A stretch of 64,000 nucleotides of DNA, taken from assembly GCA_910575705.1 (NCBI GenBank), contig CAJTFG010000004.1, positions 85,011 to 149,010 of the forward strand. The letters run 5' to 3'. The stretch comes from Erysipelotrichales bacterium. GTDB lineage: Bacteria > Bacillota_I > Bacilli_A > Erysipelotrichales > Erysipelotrichaceae. This document shows positions 51,761-58,692 of the stretch, piece after piece. The position numbers and the translations under genes are program-made. Below the pieces are notes generated by a model. That model searched no databases, had not been told where the DNA came from, and saw nothing but the letters and a program-made list of their open reading frames with translations. Position 1 is the first letter of the stretch. Each line of letters opens with the position of its first letter.

Positions 51761-52435
51761 ATGAAACGAGAAGATAAGCAGTATGCGGTGTTGGGACTCG
51801 GTATTTTTGGATCTACCGTTGCGAAAACGTTAAGTGCGTATAATTATGAAGTCGTGGCCGTGGATGCGGATCTAAAATGCGTAGAACGTATGGCAGATAT
51901 CGTAACACAGGCTGTACAATGCGATATTACCGACAAAGAGGAATTGCGCGCCGCAGGCGTAGGGGATTGTGATATTGCGATCGTTGGTACAGGTAGTCAT
52001 CTGGAAGCGACGGTTATGGCGATCATTAATTTGAAAGAGCTCGGTGTTCCATATATTATCGCAAAAGCCAAGAACAAGCGCTATATGCAGATTTTTTCTA
52101 AGGTCGGTGCCGATCGTGTCGTACGCCCTGAAAAGGAGATGGGGGTTGTTGTCGCAAAAAGCCTGTTAAGCAATTCGATCATCGATATGATCGATATTGA
52201 CGGCGATTACAGTCTGGTAGAACTTAAGGTTCCATCGAAATGGGTCGATCATTCTTTGCGGGAATTGGATGTTCGTAATCGTTATGGTATCAATGTCATC
52301 GGCGTACGCAAACATAACAGTCAGAAACTGATCGTTTCCTTGGATGCGGATTATGTCATAGAAGAAGATGATCAGATGGTCGTGATCGCGGATACGAAGA
52401 CGATCGAGAAATTTGACTATATGAATAAACTGTAA
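51761..52435 (+). CDS. ktrA: KtrA-type RCK regulatory subunit
   Basis: 224 residues from ATG 51761; the ATG two codons earlier abuts the AGGAG site. RCK-N Rossmann domain (V-L-G-L-G-I-F-G-S-T-V-A, D-A-D, G-T-G-S-H-L-E-A-T) binding ATP/ADP, and a C-terminal RCK-C domain (about 140-220) that in relatives binds c-di-AMP. Forms the cytosolic gating ring of KtrB. Nine bases after ktrB. Confidence 0.94.
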   Translation: MKREDKQYAVLGLGIFGSTVAKTLSAYNYEVVAVDADLKCVERMADIVTQAVQCDITDKEELRAAGVGDCDIAIVGTGSHLEATVMAIINLKELGVPYIIAKAKNKRYMQIFSKVGADRVVRPEKEMGVVVAKSLLSNSIIDMIDIDGDYSLVELKVPSKWVDHSLRELDVRNRYGINVIGVRKHNSQKLIVSLDADYVIEEDDQMVVIADTKTIEKFDYMNKL

Positions 52436-52467
52436 GCGTGTATGCGAAAGCATACATGCTTTTTTTG
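52436..52467 (+). terminator. Terminator of ktrBA
   Basis: GCGTGTATGC / GCATACATGC stem (one G-U), GAAA loop, eight T residues. Confidence 0.92.
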
Positions 52468-52512
52468 TCAATCTTTTGCCGTGCCGTCATATCATATAAA
52501 AGGAGGTATTGT

Positions 52513-52812
52513 ATGGTTGAAGTGAAGAGTATCAAATCAGGAGATGAATACTATGTCGGCATTCATCTGCAGCTTCCTCAGTATCCTATGTATATGATCG
52601 TATCATGCAAGGTAATCCTTGCCCAGAATATGTATGCCATTGATTTTTTTGACAAGCAGGATAAAAAAACTGCCGTTATACTCGTGCAGTACGGATATGG
52701 CTTTGATTCCATGCTGTATGGCGAGGTGACCGATATGAATTCCATCGCTTCTGCTTACGGCGTTCGTCTTGGGATGAATGGGAAAGAAGCTCTGAAGCTT
52801 TGTGAAAAGTAG
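52513..52812 (+). CDS. DUF1805 (YunC-like) protein
   Basis: 99 residues from ATG 52513 (AAGGAGG upstream). The pattern L-Q-L-P near residue 20 and the C-terminal G-V-R-L-G-M-N-G-K-E-A-L fit DUF1805 only loosely. Support comes from synteny: in B. subtilis yunC (DUF1805) and yunB are neighbours, and here a YunB-like gene overlaps it by 11 bp. Confidence 0.6.
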   Translation: MVEVKSIKSGDEYYVGIHLQLPQYPMYMIVSCKVILAQNMYAIDFFDKQDKKTAVILVQYGYGFDSMLYGEVTDMNSIASAYGVRLGMNGKEALKLCEK

Positions 52813-53491
52813 AAAAAAGAAAAAAAGAAAGCTGAAACTTTCGTTTTGGAAAGCTGTTTTTCTTTTGTTTGCGGCATTGGCTATATATACGATCCGCAAT
52901 TTCAATGTGTATATGCAGCCCAGATTGGAAGCATTGGCAAAACAGCATGTATCATTTGCGATCAATAATATAGAAAAACAGGTTTTGAAAAATTTAGAAT
53001 ATGATCCGGATACCTTTATATTGCCATCGTATGATGAAAAAGGAAATATCGTTTCCATAAGCTATGATTCCTATCAGCTGAATCAAATATTGTATAGTGC
53101 TTTGAATACGATTGACGATTCGCTTTTGGCGGCGCAGGACGGACGCGAGGATCCGATCACGCATGAGGTATTTTACGAAAACGGTATTTTTTATCGCATA
53201 CCGGTCGGCGCTTTGACCGGCATTCCGTTTTTAGCGAACTTCGGTCCTTCCATTCCGGTAAAGATGCAGCTGCTCAACGATGTTACCGGAAGGATCAATA
53301 TCACTTCGGAAGCATACGGCATCAATAATACGATGATTAAAATCTCGCTGGTAATTTCGGTCAATGCACAGGTGGTGACCGTATTGAATGTCAGTGAGAT
53401 TCAATTAGAAACGGAAATTCCTATCGTTATGCATCTGGTAAATGGAAAAGTTCCTTCCATATTGCCTTATGACGCAATGGAAGGAACCTAG
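52802..53491 (+). CDS. yunB: YunB-like sporulation protein
   Basis: 229 residues from GTG 52802. A basic N-terminus (R-K-K-K-K-R-K), one membrane helix (about 15-33), then an outer beta-rich domain with Y-D-S-Y-Q-L-N-Q-I, P-V-G-A-L-T-G and G-P-x-I-P-V-K as in YunB. YunB is a SigE-controlled protein needed for proper sporulation in B. subtilis. Together with the coat-F-like gene at 62.7 kb it suggests a spore former. Confidence 0.87.
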   Translation: MKSRKKKKRKLKLSFWKAVFLLFAALAIYTIRNFNVYMQPRLEALAKQHVSFAINNIEKQVLKNLEYDPDTFILPSYDEKGNIVSISYDSYQLNQILYSALNTIDDSLLAAQDGREDPITHEVFYENGIFYRIPVGALTGIPFLANFGPSIPVKMQLLNDVTGRINITSEAYGINNTMIKISLVISVNAQVVTVLNVSEIQLETEIPIVMHLVNGKVPSILPYDAMEGT

Positions 53492-53492
53492 A

Positions 53493-55004
53493 TCACAGTA
53501 TATGAGGGTCGATCGGATTCAGGCCTTCTCCATAAGCATTCAGTTTATGCGTGGAAGGTCCTTTAATGATTTCTCCGGTATAAGAGTAGCGTGATGCATG
53601 ACATGGACAGTCCCATGTTTTATCCGTCTCATTGAAGGTGCACGTACAGCCGAGATGCGGACATACGATATCGACGATGTACAATTCATCTTGTTCATCG
53701 CGGTAGACCCCATAAGGATGATCGTCGATCATGATGACCTTTCCCTGATTGATCATCGGATATTCATCATCCGGGTCTTTGAATTTGCTTTTGATGAATT
53801 CATAAGCGATCGTTGCGTTTTCTTTAACAAAATCTAAAGCGAAGATCGATGTGAAGCGATGCGGATCAAACAGATCCATGTACTGACTTTCCTGATGCAG
53901 TAAGTATGCGCATAAGAGTTTTCCGGCAATATTGGATGTGGTATTGCCCCATTTGTTGAAAGCGGCAGCAATCAGAAGATGATTGTTATGCTTTTGTAAG
54001 CGTCCGATGAGCGGAAGACGGTCAAAGGACTGATAATCCTGTGATGTCCATACGGCATCTATTGATTGCAGATGAAACTGCTTTTGCGCATCCATCACAA
54101 AGGCGTCCGGTTTATCACATGCTTTTGCCGTTCGCGTTTCATTACCGCCGATGACGAGCCATCGTCCTTGTGTAGAAGAAATCGTGTTATAGGATATTAG
54201 CGGATCGTCGATGTTGATGATCATATCCTCCGGAAGCTCTTCTTGTATATGAGCGGCAGCCAGAGAGTTCTGCGATGGGTGGACGCGGGAAAAGAAGAAC
54301 TGATGGCGGTCGTAGAAAGGAAGCTGCGTCGCTTGTACGATCCGGTTTGCGTAAATTTTCCGATGATTGCAGAAAGCGATATAGCCATCCTCTTTTTGTA
54401 TGATGGAGGTAACCGGTGAGTGAGTGTATATCGGGATATTTTTTTCACTGAGGATATCCGCGAGGCCTTGCATGTATTTCACGGGCTGAAATTTTGCCTG
54501 ATGATGCATGCGTATGCCGGCTGCTATCGGGATCGGATACTCCCATTCCTGTATATATTCACCTTCTATACCGAGATCGAGATACGCCTGATATTCGTCT
54601 TGGATCTGGCTGATGTTTGTTTCTTCCTGTGTGAAGATACAGCTGTCACAGCGCATAAAGCTGCAGTCGATCGCATGCTCTTTGATGATTTCCTCGATGG
54701 AATCCATCGCTTCCTTATGTGCCGTATAGTATTTTTTAGCGGTATCATATCCGTGTTTTTGAATCAGATCCTGATAGATCCTGCCATGTTGTGCTGTGAT
54801 CTTGCACGTATTGCGGCCGCTGGCTCCCGCACCGATATGATCGGCTTCCACGATGATGAAATCGCTCATCGCTTTGGAGAGATAATAACCTAAGGTAAGC
54901 CCGGTAAGCCCCGCGCCGATGATCAGTGTATTTGTATGAATGTCATTTTCCACATGCGGATATGTTTTCAGCTTTGTTTCTTTGATCCATGTTGATGTCT
55001 GCAT
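53493..55004 (-). CDS. FAD-dependent oxidoreductase with Rieske domain
   Basis: 503 residues. N-terminal DAO-type FAD domain with I-I-G-A-G-L-T-G-L-T-L-G, E-A-D-H-I-G and G-A-S-G-R-N-T. C-terminal Rieske [2Fe-2S] domain with ligands C448-x-H450 (C-P-H-L-G-C) and C466/H469 (C-P-C-H-A-S). Cytosolic; donor and acceptor unknown. YhfW of B. subtilis has the same layout. GAGGTGAT precedes the ATG. Confidence 0.92.
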   Translation of the reverse strand: MQTSTWIKETKLKTYPHVENDIHTNTLIIGAGLTGLTLGYYLSKAMSDFIIVEADHIGAGASGRNTCKITAQHGRIYQDLIQKHGYDTAKKYYTAHKEAMDSIEEIIKEHAIDCSFMRCDSCIFTQEETNISQIQDEYQAYLDLGIEGEYIQEWEYPIPIAAGIRMHHQAKFQPVKYMQGLADILSEKNIPIYTHSPVTSIIQKEDGYIAFCNHRKIYANRIVQATQLPFYDRHQFFFSRVHPSQNSLAAAHIQEELPEDMIINIDDPLISYNTISSTQGRWLVIGGNETRTAKACDKPDAFVMDAQKQFHLQSIDAVWTSQDYQSFDRLPLIGRLQKHNNHLLIAAAFNKWGNTTSNIAGKLLCAYLLHQESQYMDLFDPHRFTSIFALDFVKENATIAYEFIKSKFKDPDDEYPMINQGKVIMIDDHPYGVYRDEQDELYIVDIVCPHLGCTCTFNETDKTWDCPCHASRYSYTGEIIKGPSTHKLNAYGEGLNPIDPHIL

Positions 55005-55055
55005 AATATCACCTCATGTAGTAGTATGTTCTTATATGCATCGATTATGAGCCGC

Positions 55056-55084
55056 TTGACAAACTTTGTGAGCGGTTTTATCAT
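55056..55084 (+). promoter_or_regulatory. Promoter of the ABC-F gene, embedded in a dyad
   Basis: TTGACA (55056-55061), 17-bp spacer, TATCAT (55079-55084). An inverted repeat CCGCT/AGCGG (55052-55056 and 55071-55075) flanks the -35 and spacer. Confidence 0.65.
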
Positions 55085-55095
55085 ATATCCGGACA

Positions 55096-55192
55096 AAGGA
55101 GCTGATAAGATGTACAGATAAGATAATGGATATCATCATGAATATTGTGTCATTATCTTTTCTCATGCCTTCTTTTAAGGAGGTGCATTTTT
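55096..55192 (+). promoter_or_regulatory. Attenuator-like leader with three-codon uORF
   Basis: AAAGGAG then ATG-TAC-AGA-TAA (55110-55121, M-Y-R-stop). A perfect 8-bp stem AGATAATG (55121-55128) / CATTATCT (55151-55158) begins at the uORF stop and is followed by TTTC. After it comes the AAGGAGG of the ABC-F gene. Layout matches ribosome-mediated attenuation seen before antibiotic-resistance ABC-F and erm genes. Confidence 0.6.
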
Positions 55193-56716
55193 ATGCTCAT
55201 TAAAAATTTAACGATTACCGATTTAAGACATCATACGTTGTTGGATCATTTCTCATTTACGCTTGGTTCCTGTGATAAAGTAGGGATCATCGGTGAAGAA
55301 GGAAATGGAAAGTCGACTTTATTAAAGGCTATTTATCAGCCTTCTCTGATAGAACACTACACAGACATGAGCGGAAGTATTGACACCCAGAATCAGACGT
55401 TTGGATATTTTGCTCAGCAGATGGAATCCCAATGGGATTCTGTTTTTGTATGGGAATATCTCTTAAAAAAAAGTATTCATGATGAAATTACCGATTATAA
55501 TGAATTATCCGTTTATGAACGGGAGTGTATCCGTTATCACATCGATCCCAAATGGGTGACGGCCAATCAGACGATGGCTTCTTTGAGCGGCGGAGAAAAT
55601 GTGAAAATACGTCTTTTAAAGCTATTGCACGCTTCCTGGGATGTATTGCTTTTGGATGAGCCTACAAATGATTTGGATATCCTTACTTTACAGTGGCTGG
55701 AGACGTTTTTAAAGGAACTGCCTAAGCCGGTCATGTTTATATCACATGATGAGACGCTGTTACAAAATTGCGCCAATGTGATCATTCATCTGGAACAGCG
55801 CAATAAAAAGACCAAATGCGTACAAACGGTGTATCGCGGCAGTTATGATGATTATGTGCATTTGCGCAGTCGCCGTCTGGATAAGGAAAAACAGCTTGCG
55901 CATAAGGAACAGCAGGAATACCGAAAGAAAAAACAGAAGCTGAATGATATACAAAACGCCGTGCATGATGCGTTGAATGATTGTGTACGCAATCCTTCGC
56001 AGGCAGCAAAACTGGCAAAGAAGATGAGAAATATCAAAGCCCGGGAAGCGATCATGGAGCGAGAAGGCTATCGAAAGACGGATACGGTGGAAGAAGCTGT
56101 TCATATCGGGTTTCCCGGCGTATTTTTGGATCCGCATAAGCAGATCGTATGCATGTGTGATGAAGAGATACGCGTGGACGATAAGATTCTCATTGATCAT
56201 GTTTCTTTCAGTGTTCGCGGGCAGGAGAAAGTTGTCTTTGTCGGCAGCAACGGTTGTGGGAAAACATTGCTTATCAAACGGATCTATGAATGCTTGAAAG
56301 AGCGGACGGATATTCGCCTTGGATATATGCCGCAAGATTATCAGGATGAATTTCATGATTTTACGACACCGATCGATTTTCTTTTAACGAGCGGTGATCG
56401 GGAGGATATCACTAAGAGCAGGGAGCTGTTAGGATGTATGAAATTTACGGCAGAGGAGATGGAGCGCTCTTTGCGGGAAATAAGCGAAGGTATGAAAGCC
56501 AAGCTTTATATAGCGAAATTCATAAAACAGAGATGTGATGTTTTATTGCTTGATGAGCCAACGAGGAATTTATCTCCGCTCACCAATCCTGTTTTGCGTC
56601 ATATACTGAAACAGTATGATGGCTGTATCATCAGCGTATCTCATGATCGTCGTTATATTGAGGAAGTGTGTGATAAGCGCTTTATGATTGATAAAGGAAA
56701 GATCGTGTGCCGATAG
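55193..56716 (+). CDS. ABC-F ATPase (possible ribosome-protection type)
   Basis: 507 residues from ATG 55193. Two ABC domains: Walker A1 G-E-E-G-N-G-K-S-T (34-42), signature S-L-S-G-G-E near 131, L-L-L-D-E-P-T-N-D near 152, a charged linker about 215-300 (R-S-R-R-L-D-K-E-K-Q), Walker A2 G-S-N-G-C-G-K-T near 350. The second signature is degenerate (E-I-S-E-G-M-K near 428), then L-L-L-D-E-P-T-R-N-L. No membrane segments. ABC-F proteins act on the ribosome; the attenuator-like leader suggests antibiotic-inducible protection (inference). Confidence 0.88.
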   Translation: MLIKNLTITDLRHHTLLDHFSFTLGSCDKVGIIGEEGNGKSTLLKAIYQPSLIEHYTDMSGSIDTQNQTFGYFAQQMESQWDSVFVWEYLLKKSIHDEITDYNELSVYERECIRYHIDPKWVTANQTMASLSGGENVKIRLLKLLHASWDVLLLDEPTNDLDILTLQWLETFLKELPKPVMFISHDETLLQNCANVIIHLEQRNKKTKCVQTVYRGSYDDYVHLRSRRLDKEKQLAHKEQQEYRKKKQKLNDIQNAVHDALNDCVRNPSQAAKLAKKMRNIKAREAIMEREGYRKTDTVEEAVHIGFPGVFLDPHKQIVCMCDEEIRVDDKILIDHVSFSVRGQEKVVFVGSNGCGKTLLIKRIYECLKERTDIRLGYMPQDYQDEFHDFTTPIDFLLTSGDREDITKSRELLGCMKFTAEEMERSLREISEGMKAKLYIAKFIKQRCDVLLLDEPTRNLSPLTNPVLRHILKQYDGCIISVSHDRRYIEEVCDKRFMIDKGKIVCR

Positions 56717-56726
56717 GGGGGATCTT

Positions 56727-57737
56727 ATGCGGGGGAAGGCATTGGTATTCAGCGGCGGCGGAGCCAAGGGGGCTTATGAAGTAGGCGTGTGGAAAGCGAT
56801 GAGTGAATTGGGAATTGATCGGCACATACGCATGGTTGCCGGAACATCGGTAGGTGCCTTGAACGCAGCTTTATTTGCGCAGGGAGATCGGGAAGAAGCG
56901 CTTTGCTTATGGTCGATGATCAGCAATGCACATATTTTGACATCTCATGATGTATGTAAAAGCTGTAAGGCGGAACTTGAGGAAGAAGAAAAAAGAAAGC
57001 TGTGCATGCAGCTCATGCAGGCGCAACGTCTTCCTCTGGCAAAAACAACCTTTGCGCAGAAAGCGGGAGCGGTTTTTTATAAATGGGTAGTCGCCTGTTT
57101 TATTTCCAGGATGGAACGCACACTCAGCATGTCTTTGGCAAAAGCGCTTGTCCCTTGCTTTTTAGATATTTTAGGAGAATTAAAAGCGACGCATGATTTT
57201 CAATTTGCGGTAAATAAAACGACCTACTTTGTGCAAAGCATCTTACGGGAAGGCCTGTTTTCTCAGCAGGGCCTGCATCAGATCATAGATGAATACTATC
57301 GTCCCCAGCGTCTTTTGCATTCCCCTGTCAAGATGAATGCTACGGCTTATAATACGACGGGCAGACATATCGAACATTTTAATTTTTCTGCGGCCAATCA
57401 AAGCCTGCATAAAGACATCCTGCTGGCCAGCTGTGCGATCCCTTTTGTTTTTGATTCTATCGCGATACGGGGAAATACGTATATTGACGGCGGTATCCCC
57501 TTTGTAGGAGACAATACGCCGATCGATGTTGTATATGCGGCCGGATATCGCGATATTATAGCGGTCGTGTTACATGCGGATGAGGTCGATATACGCGATT
57601 TTAAGGATGCGAAAATAACGATCGTACAGCCTGCGGAGTCATTAGGAAGTGCTATGCGCTCGCTTGATTTTCATGAAGATTATACAAGGGATCTCATTCA
57701 AAAAGGATATGCGGATGGACGGCGTATATTTTCCTGA
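56727..57737 (+). CDS. Patatin-like phospholipase
   Basis: 336 residues from ATG 56727 (AGGGGGGAT upstream). Oxyanion loop S-G-G-G-A-K-G (9-15), nucleophile elbow G-T-S-V-G (S41) and catalytic D-G-G (D254). Acyl hydrolase of membrane phospholipids or other acyl esters. Directly downstream of the ABC-F gene (10 bp) and likely co-transcribed. Confidence 0.92.
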   Translation: MRGKALVFSGGGAKGAYEVGVWKAMSELGIDRHIRMVAGTSVGALNAALFAQGDREEALCLWSMISNAHILTSHDVCKSCKAELEEEEKRKLCMQLMQAQRLPLAKTTFAQKAGAVFYKWVVACFISRMERTLSMSLAKALVPCFLDILGELKATHDFQFAVNKTTYFVQSILREGLFSQQGLHQIIDEYYRPQRLLHSPVKMNATAYNTTGRHIEHFNFSAANQSLHKDILLASCAIPFVFDSIAIRGNTYIDGGIPFVGDNTPIDVVYAAGYRDIIAVVLHADEVDIRDFKDAKITIVQPAESLGSAMRSLDFHEDYTRDLIQKGYADGRRIFS

Positions 57738-57779
57738 TACCGGAAATCATCCTAAGCGAAACTATTTTATGAAAATTTA

Positions 57780-57816
57780 TGAAAACGCTTGCATAAATCA
57801 TAAATTGATATACAAT
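57780..57816 (+). promoter_or_regulatory. cre-like box over a promoter
   Basis: TGAAAACGCTTGCA (57780-57793) matches the CcpA cre consensus at 13 of 14 positions and overlaps TTGCAT (57789-57794). After a 16-bp spacer comes TACAAT (57811-57816). Confidence 0.55.
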
Positions 57817-57854
57817 ATAAATATACTGAATATGAAAAAGGCGGGTGATGCAAC

Positions 57855-57944
57855 ATGAATCAGATTCCTGTTTACCAAGAGGTTCATCACGCGCGTCCAG
57901 TTCAAGATAGGCTGGTTTTCAATATGGTTATGGAACGAATGTGA
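57855..57944 (+). CDS. 29-residue ORF with own promoter and terminator
   Basis: ATG 57855 follows GGGTGATG. The peptide (M-N-Q-I-P-V-Y-Q-E-V-H-H start) is soluble, His- and Val-rich, with M-V-M-E-R-M at the end. It is bracketed by a cre-like promoter and a terminator, so the transcript would be about 150 nt. It could be a micro-protein gene or a regulatory RNA. No family recognised. Confidence 0.45.
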   Translation: MNQIPVYQEVHHARPVQDRLVFNMVMERM

Positions 57945-57971
57945 AGGCTCTTCTTTGCGTTCGTTTTTTTC
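57934..57971 (+). terminator. Terminator of the small transcript
   Basis: AACGAATG pairs with CGTTCGTT (one G-U) around a 15-nt loop, followed by a run of T. Confidence 0.75.
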
Positions 57972-58007
57972 ATCCATGAATATAGATAAGAGAAGGAGGA
58001 TGTAAAC

Positions 58008-58679
58008 ATGGATCAAACAGTGAACAAGGAATTTTGGAATGCATGCGCAAGCGGGGATTTTACGACAGTATGTGCCGAAATTAAAAAAGGCTGTGATATC
58101 AATTATCAAAACGGTGACGGAAGGACTGCTTTGATGCGCAGCGCTAAGAGGGATTATAAAGATATCGTCCGCGTGCTGCTCGATAACGGTGCTGATGTAA
58201 GTCTGGAAGATAATAATGGAAAAACGGCGATCATGGGCGCTGCGAAAAAAGGAAATAAGACGATTTGCAAGAAATTGATCGAAGCGGGAGCGGATGTCAA
58301 TGCGAAAGATAACCGCGGAAGGACGGCGTTGATGCGCGCTGCGTTTATGGGGCATGACCGCGTTGTGGAAACACTGTTAGATGCCGGTGCACAGATCAAC
58401 ATGCAGGACGAGGTAGGAAGAACGGCATTGATGGAAGCATGCGTTGCGTTTAAAAAGGATGTTATCCGTCTGCTGCTGGAGCGCGGTGCTGACGTAAATC
58501 TATGTGATAATAACGGATGTACAGCATTGATGCGTGCTGCTTATGGTGGGTATGCCAGTCTGGTAGAAGAACTGCTGGCACAGGGAGCTGATAAGGAGCA
58601 GCTGGATAAGGAAGGCAATAAGGCGGTCCACTATGTACGGGAACATTGCCTGGCACAGCTGAAGCCGCTCTTGAAATAG
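58008..58679 (+). CDS. Ankyrin-repeat protein
   Basis: 223 residues, no signal peptide. Five clear ankyrin repeats with G-R-T-A-L-M-R-A-A, V-V-E-T-L-L-D-A-G-A and D-V-N cores, preceded by a partial repeat. A cytosolic protein-binding scaffold; partner unknown. AAGGAGGA precedes the ATG. The EF-G-like gene follows after 13 bp, so both are probably in one operon. Confidence 0.92.
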   Translation: MDQTVNKEFWNACASGDFTTVCAEIKKGCDINYQNGDGRTALMRSAKRDYKDIVRVLLDNGADVSLEDNNGKTAIMGAAKKGNKTICKKLIEAGADVNAKDNRGRTALMRAAFMGHDRVVETLLDAGAQINMQDEVGRTALMEACVAFKKDVIRLLLERGADVNLCDNNGCTALMRAAYGGYASLVEELLAQGADKEQLDKEGNKAVHYVREHCLAQLKPLLK

Positions 58680-58692
58680 GAGGATATGATCT

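Noticed and set aside
55049..55082. Terminator from the CCGCT/AGCGG stem upstream of the ABC-F gene
   Set aside because: The stem overlaps a good promoter and no gene on the plus strand precedes it, so an operator or chance dyad is more likely.
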